From Mesotaenium endlicherianum (Eukaryota; Streptophyta; Zygnematophyceae; Zygnematales; Mesotaeniaceae): a stretch of 46,283 nt of DNA. The translations under genes were made by a program, and so were the position numbers. Below, in pieces: positions 32,001-40,175 of the stretch. The stretch is from positions 157,032 to 203,314 of the forward strand of contig WELA01013799.1 in assembly GCA_009602735.1 (NCBI GenBank), in the 5' to 3' direction. The notes under the pieces are model-generated. The model ran no database searches. It was given only the letters and a program-made list of their open reading frames with translations, and was not told where the DNA came from. Every line of letters starts with the position of its first letter. Position 1 is the first letter of the stretch.

Positions 32001-35000
32001 TTTTCTGGTCGGTTGACGACTGTCCTTAATTCGCGGTGAGCGCGACCGTCGGATTGACCGACAGCGTCGAGCGATCTGGCCCGTTAGAATGAACTCGAAC
32101 CTTCACGTAAGTTCGGCTGACGCGGAGTGCCGACTAGGTCGATTTACCTAGAAGTTTCGGTTTAGCCTAGCGCGTCTAAGATAGAATATTCTAGTAATGT
32201 CGATGCATGTATGTGGACGTCAATTCGGCCCGACACGTCAGATTAGACTGATCTGGCTTACTCACGAATATTCTGGAAGGGACGATTTGACGAACACTTA
32301 GGAAAATCCGTAGCTTCCTCCTAGGGAGGAGAACTTAGGCAGAAAATTATAAATAGGCATAACTTCTTTGTTTCTTATCAGTTTTCACTTCTGTAAATTT
32401 CTACGGGTTTGTAATGACAAGGCCTTTCATCCTACATCATTTGTGAGCAGTTTCCTGCTACTCAAAATGTTGAGTAATTTTCCTAAGCTTTGTTAGTGAT
32501 ATGCCGCTGCACTCTCTAGTATGATGGCAACTAGTTCCTTTCCTCGTGAGTCACTACGCTTCCACTAGGGCACTCTGCCCCTTTCACACACGCGCACGCA
32601 CAAACGAAAGCATGCACAAACGTGCGTACGGCCTGCCACCGGACACCTCATGCACCTGACAGAGCGCGTGCACGAACAAACACACGCACGCATACAGCAG
32701 GCCTTAGCCTGCCACCCGTCAGATTGCACGCCCAAGAGAGTGCGCGCACTCGCGCACGCACAAATGCAAGCCACCCAACAGATCGCACGCCGGACAGAGT
32801 GCGCGCGCACTCGCGCACACACTCACGCACGCACAAATGCGTGCGGCCTGGCGCCCAACACATCGCATGGTCGACAGGGCGCGCACACGCACAAACGCCC
32901 ACACGCACACGGTAGGCCGTAGCCAGACGCCTGAGAGAACGCGCGCATGACAGAGAGCGCGCACACGCGCACGCACGAACGCACGCACGCACACGGCAGG
33001 AGCTCGCCCGCCCCAACAAGAGAGAGAGCAAAGGGGCGGGCGCGCATGGGGCTGCAGCAGCCTGCCCGCCCCTACGAGAGAGCGCAAAGGGGCGGGCACG
33101 GACAGCGCTGCATCAGCCTGGGGTACCGATGAAAGAGAGCAAGGGGGCAGGCGCGCACGGGGCGACAGCAGCCTGCTCGACCCAACGAGACAGCGAAAGG
33201 GGGCGGGCAGGGACAAGGCTGCAGCAGCTTGCCAGCCCCGACGAAAGAGAGTAAGGGGGCAGACGCGCACGGGGCTGAAGCAGCCTGCCAGCCACGATGA
33301 AAGAGAGCAAGGGGGCGGGCGAGCACGGGGCGACAGCAGCCTGCCCGCCCCGACAAAAGACGGCAAGGGGGCGGGCGTGCACAGGGCGGCAGTAGCCTGC
33401 CCGCCACCACAAAAGACAGCAAGGGGGCGGGCGCGCACAGGGAAAGCAGCAGCCTGCCTGACCCGACGGGACAGCACAAGGGGGCGAGCAGGAACGTGGC
33501 TGCAGCAGCCTGCCCGCCCACAAAAGAGAGCAAGGGGGCGGGCATGCACGGGACTAAAGCAGCCTGCCCGCCCCAATGAGACAGCGCAAAGAGGCGGGCA
33601 CGGACAGGGCTGCGACAGCCTGCCCGCCCCAACCAAAGAGAACAGAGGGGCGGGCGCACACGGGGCTGAGGCAGCCTCCCGCCCTGACGAAAGAGAGCAA
33701 GGGGGCGGGCGCACACGGGGCAGCAACAGCCTGCCCAACCCACGAGACAGCGCAAGGGGCGGGCAGGGACATGGCTGCAGCAGCCAGCCAACGCGGTACG
33801 GAAGAGAGCAAAGGGGCGGGCGCACACGAGACGGCAGCAGCCTGCCCGCCCCGACAAAAGACAGCAAGGGGGCAGGCGCGCACGGGGCTGAAGCAGCCTG
33901 CCCGCCCAGACGAGAGAGAGCAAGGGAGCGGGCGCGCTGATGGGCCAGCGCACGCGTCTTGGGCAGCCAGAACAGCGCAGAGCGCAGCAAGACAGCGCCC
34001 AACCGCGCGTGCAAACAGGCCACCGCGCGCGCAAAGCGCAACCCGACTGCGCACAGCGCGGCCAGACAGACCCCAATGCGTGCAAAGACAGGCCAGCGCA
34101 CACGCAGAGCGCAGCCAGCAGCGGGGGGAAGACCGCTGCCGGCAACCCCAACTACAGCGGGCAGCAACAGGGGGCGGCCCGCTGCCGGCGCCCCCACGAC
34201 TACGGAGGGCGGCAGCAGGGGCACGCACGCATACTCAACGACGACTGGAGCAGAGTGCTCCTGCGCAGTGCCACACAGCAGCAAGCGAGAGGTTGCAGCT
34301 CATCGCTTCACGAAGCAACGTGCTGAAACCTGCTTCACGCAACAACAACACGAGCAACTGTCTTTGGAATGCACAGAAACTGAGCATGGAGACGTTCATA
34401 CCTTCCTGAAGCTATGCCGCCCCTCGGTATTAACGAAAATAAGCTCCTTCTTTGTTGCTTTGGCTGGCCCCCATTCAGTCCCTTTGCAACTCGGACAACA
34501 ATTGCTTGGCGGTGGTAGAAAACACCTATGAACCTCATGGATAACACCACGCTTTATACCCTTGTCTGGACCTATAGCTTTCCAATACCCGTCCTTCCAT
34601 ACCCTTCTCTTGTGAAAGTGAGCAGAATCGTGTTCTAAACCATCACAGCCACCACATAGATATCTTCTCACTTCGGGATTTTTACAACCCAAACACATGA
34701 CTTCGGCATCTTTTGAGCAGCCTTCACCGTCACAAACCACACTTCCTTCGGGGATAGCAAAATCTTCTACAATGCGCTGACCTAAAAGTGGTCTGGATGC
34801 CATAAAGTGACTGTACGCACGCTCTTGCCTAGTCTGCCACTCAGTTTGACCTTCTTCTAACGCCTTCTTGCTAGTCAGACCATGTGCAACTCCATCTGCA
34901 GTACTTGGGCCATCCAGTGCCCCTTCATGATCAGTTCCTTCCGATTCGGTGTCATCTCCATCGTACTCGTCAGGACACACATTTCCATCAGACTCTCTAT

Positions 35001-35574
35001 CAATAGGGCACACCCCATCTTCCACAATCATCTCTCCTCCTTTGGATCTCATCTCTCCTCGGTCCTCATTCATCTCCCCTGCTACGTCATCAAGCTCACA
35101 AGAAAAGTCATGACATGCGTGACTAGGTGAAGGACATGCATTCTGCTCGACACGGGTGCTGAAGTCAGATACAACCCCCCTCACAGAAGATAGACCAGGG
35201 TCACATGCTACCGTTCTAAGGTCTTCACTGTTGACGTGGCTGTCAGTGGTCTTTCTATGGCGCTTCCTGTAAGCGTTTACTCTATTTTTCGGCGGGACAC
35301 GACGCCTAGGAAGTATATTGCCATAAAAGTCGTGGGCATTGGGCTTGCTATATCTTGCTCTACGATTTGTAAGTGATCTGGTCACTGAAGGTGCAGAAGT
35401 TGATGCGAAAGCTCTATTTAGTGGCAAATGCCACGATCTGTCCGTGTCCGTGTCAGAGCCACTACACTTGCTAATTACACCATCACCCACCACGGAACAA
35501 TTAGAACTACTTTTCAATCCTGAATCAGTGGTGGTAGGACTGTCGCTTTTAGGCGTCCCTTTTTCAGCCTCCAT
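25491..35574 (-). CDS. KDZ-family (Kyakuja-Dileera-Zisupton) transposase, eight exons, apparently intact
   Basis: Eight exons join in phase with GT-AG at all seven introns to give 3,267 nt, or 1,088 residues, with no internal stop. The order is: basic, disordered N-terminus with a likely nuclear signal (~90-115); a B-box-like zinc module (C281 to H321); a CPSC knuckle (~360); the CPAC knuckle (498-501); a first catalytic-type Asp in VDGN (511); a C-C-C-R-H segment then GERY (~592-612), matching the family's C-x-R-H-G...GERY block; a second Asp in EDVICKYW (634), like YDIxCQW; Glu in GGAGEDMEQ (692), like GRTDGExxER; and a coiled-coil C-terminus. KDZ enzymes are DDE, RNase H-fold, cut-and-paste transposases. 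Retained acidic residues and an unbroken frame suggest a recently active or domesticated gene. Terminal inverted repeats were not identified. Confidence 0.85.
26524..26748 (-). CDS. KDZ transposase exon 7
   Basis: Seventy-five codons in phase 0, between acceptor GCTAGCAG and donor GTACTG. Predominantly helical (LLQHLEVKLLGRLEGDRF, KVTLDLQQEMEGWLF). It lies 2.8 kb from exon 6, and the reading frame remains consistent across the gap. Confidence 0.7.
27086..28050 (+). repeat. ~57-bp GC-rich minisatellite, array 1
   Basis: About 17 units of 56-59 bases share CAGCCTGCCCGCCCCGAC, AAAGAGAGCAA and GGGGCGGGCGCGCACGGGGC in that order. Two adjacent units near 27749 and 27806 are almost identical, showing local duplication. 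The same family, in the same orientation, forms array 2 in intron 1. Confidence 0.9.
28051..28195 (+). repeat. GC-rich long-unit repeat, left of the gap
   Basis: Words such as GACAGCAGCGCACGGCCCGC, GCCACGTGGC and GGCGGCAGGCCCC recur here, at 27040-27085 and at 28951-29230. They define a second, longer repeat unit of very roughly 90-100 bases. It abuts the N run. Confidence 0.6.
28196..28950. other. Assembly gap (755 N)
   Basis: An uninterrupted run of N inside intron 6. Both edges are the same GC-rich repeat, so the gap is probably unresolved tandem repeat, and its true length is unknown. Confidence 0.95.
28951..29420 (+). repeat. GC-rich long-unit repeat, right of the gap, with CG/CA alternation
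   Basis: Continues the long-unit repeat with CAGCGCACGGCCCGCTGCC words near 28970, 29070 and 29190. Positions 29137-29178 are a run of alternating purine-pyrimidine CGCACG units, a composition prone to left-handed DNA. Confidence 0.6.
29518..29806 (-). CDS. KDZ transposase exon 6
   Basis: 289 nt, entering in phase 2 and leaving in phase 0. The protein is helical and acidic (MAYKEYEDILRALTGKEVDE), with no cysteines of note until the end. It precedes the long minisatellite-bearing intron. Acceptor TTTGCAG; donor GTATGA after ATGCGG. Confidence 0.7.
29922..30003 (-). CDS. KDZ transposase exon 5
   Basis: This short exon of 82 nt completes a split codon on both sides. It encodes ITEGALYWKEEKRLGLAKSL, matching the family's post-catalytic segment in which a basic helix follows the E motif (D-H-x-x-x-x-N-W-x-K region). 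Acceptor TTTGCAG and donor GTATGA. Confidence 0.75.
30104..30693 (-). CDS. KDZ transposase exon 4: catalytic core
   Basis: At 590 nt this is the largest core exon. It completes the split Arg codon from exon 3, then carries KNQCETG, MCCCRH, GERYGYALFLDLHFL, the second Asp (EDVICKYW), MHGKLHSWPCQ in the family's PxxHxxxHxxxCQ position, and GGAGEDMEQLFSFLS with the Glu. These follow the KDZ core order without gaps. Donor GTAAGA follows CTACAA. Confidence 0.85.
30838..31001 (-). CDS. KDZ transposase exon 3: CPAC knuckle and first catalytic Asp
   Basis: The exon has 164 nt, with phase 0 in and phase 2 out. It encodes an aromatic-rich helix (FMAAYHEWCKANYELK), the FDCPAC knuckle and MVDGN, whose Asp corresponds to the family's first catalytic position (A-x-D-A/G-N-F). 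Acceptor TTTACAG and donor GTAATT are canonical. Confidence 0.8.
31126..31341 (-). CDS. KDZ transposase exon 2
   Basis: Seventy-two codons in phase 0, between acceptor TTTGCAG and donor GTAAGC. The exon holds a CGIC pair and a helical stretch (GAFPGSTKRLKTAYDQDML) that matches the family's segment x-P-A-T-P-x-x-P-x-T-A-F in spacing and character. It lies between the zinc modules and the catalytic core. Confidence 0.75.
31843..32586 (+). mobile_element. Solo LTR in KDZ intron 1 with its own TATA box
   Basis: This AT-normal island lies in GC-rich repeats. It begins TGTAAGG and ends CTTTCA, and is flanked by CACAC at 31838-31842 and 32587-32591, a possible 5-bp target duplication. A TATA box (TTATAAATAGG, 32347-32357) precedes a likely transcript start. 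No coding frame. The duplication is weak evidence by itself because the surrounding DNA is CAC-rich. Confidence 0.5.
32347..32357 (+). promoter_or_regulatory. Putative TATA box of the intron-1 solo LTR
   Basis: TTATAAATAGG is followed about 30 bases later by a CT-rich segment, the usual arrangement of the U3/R border of a plant-type LTR. It points opposite to the host transposase gene. Confidence 0.45.
33003..33935 (+). repeat. ~57-bp GC-rich minisatellite, array 2
   Basis: About 16 units of the same family as array 1, in the same orientation, with the AAAGAGAGCAAGGGGGCGGG and GCAGCCTGCCCGCC words. Units are more varied (ACAGCG and GGGACATGGCT variants) and show higher-order alternation of variant types. 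Confidence 0.9.
34402..35574 (-). CDS. KDZ transposase exon 1: N-terminal leader and B-box-like zinc module
   Basis: The exon gives 391 residues from the ATG at 35574. The first ~270 are acidic, serine-rich and disordered, with a basic patch (RRRVPPKNRV...KRHRK). The zinc module has C-x4-C, C-L-G-C, C-G-G-C and two closing histidines, then a WKDGYWKAI segment and a second cysteine pair, CCPSC. The exon ends AGGAAG before GTATGA, phase 0. Confidence 0.8.
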
Positions 35575-35894
35575 GGTTACGAATTTGCTGAAGATAATCT
35601 AATCCAATAATGTAATCAACGTTAGAATGTGCTGTTGAAGCTGTCACATAAGGGTTGAAGCACCTACAAACGCGTAGGACCAAACGAGCTGGAAGTGGAA
35701 CACATACAGGGCGCTATTTCAGATGAGGGGTACTGTGGTGGCGGGATGCTGTCAGTTCGCACCCTTTCAGAATTCTCGGTATGTGTGGTATCCCTTGCAT
35801 TTGGATAGGGGATCATAGGGGATGCAAGAATATTTCCATTCACATGCTTCAACCTGTTCCAAGCCACAGACGCAAAAAATTAAACTTGCCGATA
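35575..35894. other. 5' flank of the KDZ transposase gene
   Basis: Upstream of the transposase ATG (minus strand); expected to hold its promoter and 5' UTR. No strong TATA box or terminal repeat was evident. Repeat R2 starts at about 35895. Confidence 0.4.
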
Positions 35895-36050
35895 GTTATA
35901 AAAACTGGGGGATTTGGCTTGGGGACAAGGCCGCAACGTCGAGAATTTCAAGATATTTTCTAGGTCAAAAACGCCCAAGGAATCGAAGTGACTTTCTTGG
36001 GCAAATTGGCCTAGGATTTAAAGGAGCACGGGTTGGCACTGCGCAGGAGT
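35895..36050 (+). repeat. Dispersed repeat R2, copy 2
   Basis: Inverted relative of 9725-9905. It carries the same peptide landmarks in the plus frame: WLG, TSR, RSDF and GARVG. An in-frame length difference near the middle separates the copies. Confidence 0.55.
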
Positions 36051-37164
36051 CACAAATGGGATCTGATCGTTTCCTACTACCCATCCACAGAAAGAAATGT
36101 TGAACTGGTGTTTGAGTTAGATATGCTATAATGCAATATATATAAATATAATTAGATGAAAAGGATGATAAAAGAAATAGAGAGGCTTTAAATTGAATAG
36201 AGAAGAATAGGAGTAGAAGTAGCTAGGTAGATCTCCTTCGTAAATACTACTTGTATTATCAGCCTAATTTCTATCCTACTTGCTTATATTCTAATGTACT
36301 TATACACTCCATTATTCATCTATTCTAAGGGTGGGTTGGGAGGGATCTACAAACTACTTGCTATTCTGACTGCAATGGAGAATTGACTACACATTCATTG
36401 AATGAGTTCGGGACAAAAATGTGGTATTTATTTGGCCAAAATGGAAGACCTAAAAGTCTTTGTCCAGTTTGCACAAATTGATGGTGAATCTGGTCTTCCG
36501 ACTTCAATGATGGTAAATTTGTAGTTTGCCCTTTTCAGTTAAATCAATGTCAACAGATTATTTTTGAAGTTTTTGGCAGGTTAATGAAGTTCAAAAAAAA
36601 TTCCATCAAGACCAACACTCCCCATTCTTCCCCTCCTATGTTGGCCTTCATTGCTGACTACTAACGCCAAACGTAAGAGGAGCTGGCTAGCTAGAGGCAC
36701 CAAAGCTAGAGAGAAGAGTTGTGTGCCCGGCAGATTCCTCGATTCGAGATAAATTCAATATTTCTGCTATTTTAGATGTTAAAAACCTGACTCTAGCCCC
36801 AAAAAAAGGTATCTCCTAATATCCTTACAACTGTGAACGGATGTTGTTTAAAACCCTTGGTAACGAATTCTCCTTTATGTTAGGATGTCATGCGATTCAA
36901 TGATGTCTACTACAATCGTCGAATGTTTCTCTGAAACCCTTACTGTCGGGCAGAGGATATTTTCAGGAATGATCTCTTAACTATGTGCAAGTATTTATAT
37001 TTACTTTCATTTTTTCTGGGAAACACCCTCAGTACGCCCTCGAGCACCGTCAAGCTCGGGAAAGAGATACGGTGTACCGAAAACTGTACTGGACAATGAT
37101 GGAATTACAAAGTCGTCCACTTGGTTGAAAAACAGGATTGATTTCTGTAACCGAGGTGAGCTTA
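36051..37164. other. AT-rich noncoding stretch
   Basis: No gene seen. Repeat R1 copy 2 lies at 36735-36985. The AT-rich part 36120-36360 has no open frames of note. Confidence 0.45.
36735..36985 (+). repeat. Dispersed repeat R1, copy 2
   Basis: Direct relative of 9050-9310, sharing GATTCGAGATAAATTC and downstream blocks in the same order, diverged at many positions. Confidence 0.6.
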
Positions 37165-37886
37165 TGAAATGAATTGTCTTACCAAATAGGCGATTAACAA
37201 TTAATAAAGATCTTTATATCAGCAAGTAATCTTTATGGTCTTTTTCGTTAACTGGTTAAACGGCAAAGGGACAACACACTAGCAGTGAACAATACTCGTA
37301 AGTCAAATGCGAGTAAATTAGCATCAATAATGCAATCAGTAAAACTCATACATAAGCAAAGTTAGAAGACAGTGCGTATCAATGGCTTCTCGCCTTGGAT
37401 TCAAATCTCTCTCAGTAAGCTGTACAAGAGAGTTGGCCTCGTTTCCGAATGCCGAACTCGAGAGCAATGCCTAGCATATGTACATGGAATGAGTTTACTG
37501 TTCAACGGCCAGTGCGATGGCACCGCCTACCCGGGAGTTAACCACGTTGGTAGGACCTCGGTTAACCAAATCCACCGCCATCTCCCATCATCCCGAATCG
37601 CCATCCATCATAGGGATGTCATCTGGCCATTCATCTGGCATACCACACTTAGATGCATATCGAGGCAGTTCGCTGCTACCGAGTACGGAAGTCAGCTGGC
37701 TGTCAAAGAATGTGTCAGCAAGCTGACTTAAGTGGACTTCAGCCTGCTGCTTCCGGCTGAGTCATTAAACTGATTTTAAATATAGAGTTTAGCAGACTGA
37801 TTATCAACTAAAGTTCAGTAGGTTGAACTTAAATAACTATTATATTTAAATGAATATAATGTCTACTAATATACTGATTCATTACT
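37165..37886 (+). mobile_element. Solo LTR-like element, family S, copy 4
   Basis: 722 bp, begins TGAAATGAAT and ends GATTCATTACT (the last base of the usual CA is changed). Perfect 5-bp target duplication GCTTA at 37160-37164 and 37887-37891. Very similar to copy 1 over its full length. It lies outside the satellite, which shows that the family inserts elsewhere too. Confidence 0.85.
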
Positions 37887-38154
37887 GCTTACCAGCACGT
37901 GAAAGTTGGTTAGAAGCTTTCGATATGCGATCGCCTCACGCATGTATGTTGGGCGCAAGGCTACTGTTAAGGATGCGGATAGATGGGGGGAAGCGACAGA
38001 GGTGAAGAATGATTCGATACGATGAAGTATAGATGAAGATAATTCATTGGAGGAATATCGAATGAATGTACAACGGTTTTCAACGACTTATATAGTCATT
38101 GTTCTTGACGGGCAGAAGGTAAACGGTCGTCTAACTTAGGCTATTCTAGAAAGT

Positions 38155-38689
38155 TGCAGTGAAACAGATAGATAAAGTACTTAGTAAAATAGAATACTTT
38201 ATCTATTCAAGACAAGGATCTTTGAAATCAAGTGGTAGCTTCTTGAAAGAGAGATGGCTTCTAGATAGTTAACATATTTTTGGAATTTGACAAGTACAAG
38301 AGTGATTCTGGAATGTCTTTCTAGTTCTAGCTCTTGTTTATATACTTGCTACATAAGTAATTTCTAGGAAGGTGCATGTTGATGTGTTGGCACCCAACAC
38401 ATCCCAAAACTTGCCACCTCTTTCTAGAATGATGTACGCATGTCCTTTTGACCTAAAAATGGCACATNACGCATGTCCTTTTGACCTTAAAATGGTACAT
38501 TTGACTTTTGCCACGTGGAGTTCTTCTAGGTCTTTCCTCTAACTTCGAAAATGCCTTAGAAGGTTCAAAGGACATGAACCAAGTTACTAGAGTACCTATT
38601 CACACTTGACTCCACACAATACTACTCCAAATATTTTTGAAAACATTAAAATATATCCAAACTAATATTTTATAACTCAAATCACTACA
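38155..38689 (-). repeat. 3' LTR of the gypsy element
   Basis: 535 bp, TG...CA ends in plus-strand reading. It is about 39 bases longer than its partner, mainly because of a ~32-base near-duplication on either side of the single N at 38467, plus a small TTCTAG insertion near 38320. Confidence 0.9.
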
Positions 38690-38700
38690 TCACCCCCCCG
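38690..38700 (-). promoter_or_regulatory. Polypurine tract
   Basis: On the minus strand, CGGGGGGGTGA directly precedes the 3' LTR's TGTAGTGA. It is in the expected place for plus-strand DNA priming during reverse transcription. Confidence 0.8.
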
Positions 38701-38727
38701 ATAGAAAAAGCGACGTCTCGGCGCGTC

Positions 38728-38856
38728 AAGTCAGGTCTTACACATGTGGAGCAGACTAGTCAACAGTTTCAAGTCAGATGCCACACATGTGAAAAGGACT
38801 AGTCAAAGGCGCCAGGTCAGGTGCTACACATGTAAGGTAGACTAGGCAAGGTCGTA
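38728..38856 (+). repeat. Three 43-bp tandem repeats next to the gypsy 3' LTR
   Basis: Three units of exactly 43 bases (38728, 38771, 38814) share AGTCAG, CACATGT and ACTAGTCAA words. They lie in the noncoding part between pol and the 3' LTR. Confidence 0.75.
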
Positions 38857-39365
38857 GGTGGTGTGACCTTATTGGCTAGCCTACTCCTTGATGATAAAGA
38901 AAATTGTACAAGTTGGCCCAGAATCTGCCACAAATTCAAAAATTCATAGCGTCCACAGAATTGCTTCAAATCTGAAAATTCGAGTGCCAGACAAACCGCG
39001 TCAAAGAATTTTACCGGGTCACCAAATTTGAGAGCATTCTAATTTTTGGAGTGTCGTTGAGAGCTGAGAGAGTAGGCACTCCTCCAAATCTGTGCAGAAA
39101 CTTCTGAAAACATAAGTCCTTCTATACTTCTCCAAATTTTGCAAACTAATGCTCAAACTGGGCGATGTTCTACCAGAGTCTGGAGTTTCAGAGCATTCCA
39201 AGTTCAGGGGAGGGCACAATGTCAGAAGGCATGTTCTGCCCTAACAATGCCAGCAGCCTGACCCCCTTCTACTTAGAGCATCATATCTTTCTCACCAGTG
39301 CTCCAAATTGAGCAAACTTGGACTCTAAATGACCGGCTACTCATGGAATACAGCCAGGTAAATTG
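38857..39365 (-). other. Noncoding remnant where integrase is expected
   Basis: Between the end of the pol frame and the 43-bp repeats there are about 500 bases with no integrase motif: no HHCC zinc finger and no D,D-35-E pattern in any frame. It could be the element's own 3' untranslated region or foreign sequence captured during the deletion. Confidence 0.6.
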
Positions 39366-39770
39366 TCAAAAGAGCCGGAGGTCTAAGTCATTAGGAACAC
39401 ATCTCTGGCCCGTGTCTTGCCTCACCCAAAAATTGCCTTCTTGCTTCTTGTATGGGTCCAAGGCTGCTTCTCCGTTCTTGTAGTAAGGGTCTCTTTTATA
39501 GGCGGCTGAAAATCGACCTTCCAGATCTGTCTTCAAAGATGTCATCACTGCATTTAATTGCAGTCTTGAGAGGGGGTCAGCCGGGTTTGTCTTGCCGGGC
39601 TGGTACTGAATCGTGATGTTGTATTGTTGCAAGTATCCGCTCCATCTTGCTTGTCTCCTTGAGAGATACGGCTGCGTTTGGAGGTGCTTCAACGCTTCGT
39701 GGTCCGCAGTGACCAACACCTTGCATCCTTCAACGTAGCAACGCCAAACCTTCAAGACATGTACAAATCG
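39366..39770 (-). pseudogene. pol: Gypsy pol, C-terminal RNase H part and start of the integrase zinc region
   Basis: This frame carries the end of RNase H (VTADHEALKHL, then QPGKTNPADPLSR, a family hallmark) and then a spacer ending in WVRQDTGQRCVPND, which corresponds to the lead-in of the integrase H2C2 finger. It stops just after that point, so the finger and the catalytic core are missing. A one-base length difference near 39765 separates it from the upstream frame. Confidence 0.85.
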
Positions 39771-40175
39771 CCAATGCCTCTCGCTCCGTGGTTGTATAAT
39801 TTTGCTCGGCTGGATTTAGCTTCCTTGACTCGTAGGAAATGGGCTGCAATCCCTTGCCTTGGTCTTGAAGCAGGATTGCTCCTATTGCATAGGAAGATGC
39901 ATCGGTGATGACGTGGAAGGGCCAATCTGGGTTTGGACTTGGGAGTGTGAGCACCGGGGATGTGGTCAATCTTCGCTTTAACTCTCGAAATGCCTCTTCC
40001 TCTTTCTTGGTCCATGTATATAGCCTGTCCTTCTTGAGTAGATTTGTCAGAGGGGCTGCTATGTGCGAGAAGCTCTGGATGAATCTCCTGTACCAATTGG
40101 CAAATCCCAAGAATGATTGGAGTTCTTTCTTAGTCGTGGGGGTTGGCTATTCCTCCACCACCGTGGTCTTCTTAG
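39730..40175 (-). pseudogene. pol: Gypsy pol, RT connection and RNase H N-terminal part
   Basis: Contains [10 protein letters not shown], the TWTKKEEEAF connection motif, the RNase H first Asp (VITDASSYAIGAIL) and the YESRKLNPAEQNY...TEREALAI segment with the catalytic Glu. The frame upstream of its first Met contains a TAG where the family has Trp, so the copy is inactive as a single polyprotein. Confidence 0.85.

Larger units (their letters stand above)
31342..34401 (-). other. KDZ transposase intron 1, filled with repeats and a nested solo LTR
   Basis: A 3.06-kb intron with canonical ends. From left to right it holds GC-rich long-unit repeats (31400-31842), a solo LTR (31843-32586), more GC-rich CGCACGCACA-type repeats (32592-33002), the second ~57-bp minisatellite array and a further CG/CA-rich block to about 34320. 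Long open frames in it are repeat artefacts. Confidence 0.7.

Noticed and set aside
32719..34284. 521-codon open frame and overlapping frames in intron 1
   Set aside because: Same repeat artefact as in intron 6; several frames on both strands are open at once.
24830..36460. Possible inverted-repeat ends of the KDZ element (TTTATTTGG word near 36430 and its complement near 24860)
   Set aside because: Only about 11-12 bases match before divergence, and no 8-bp duplication was found; this is within chance for AT-rich DNA.
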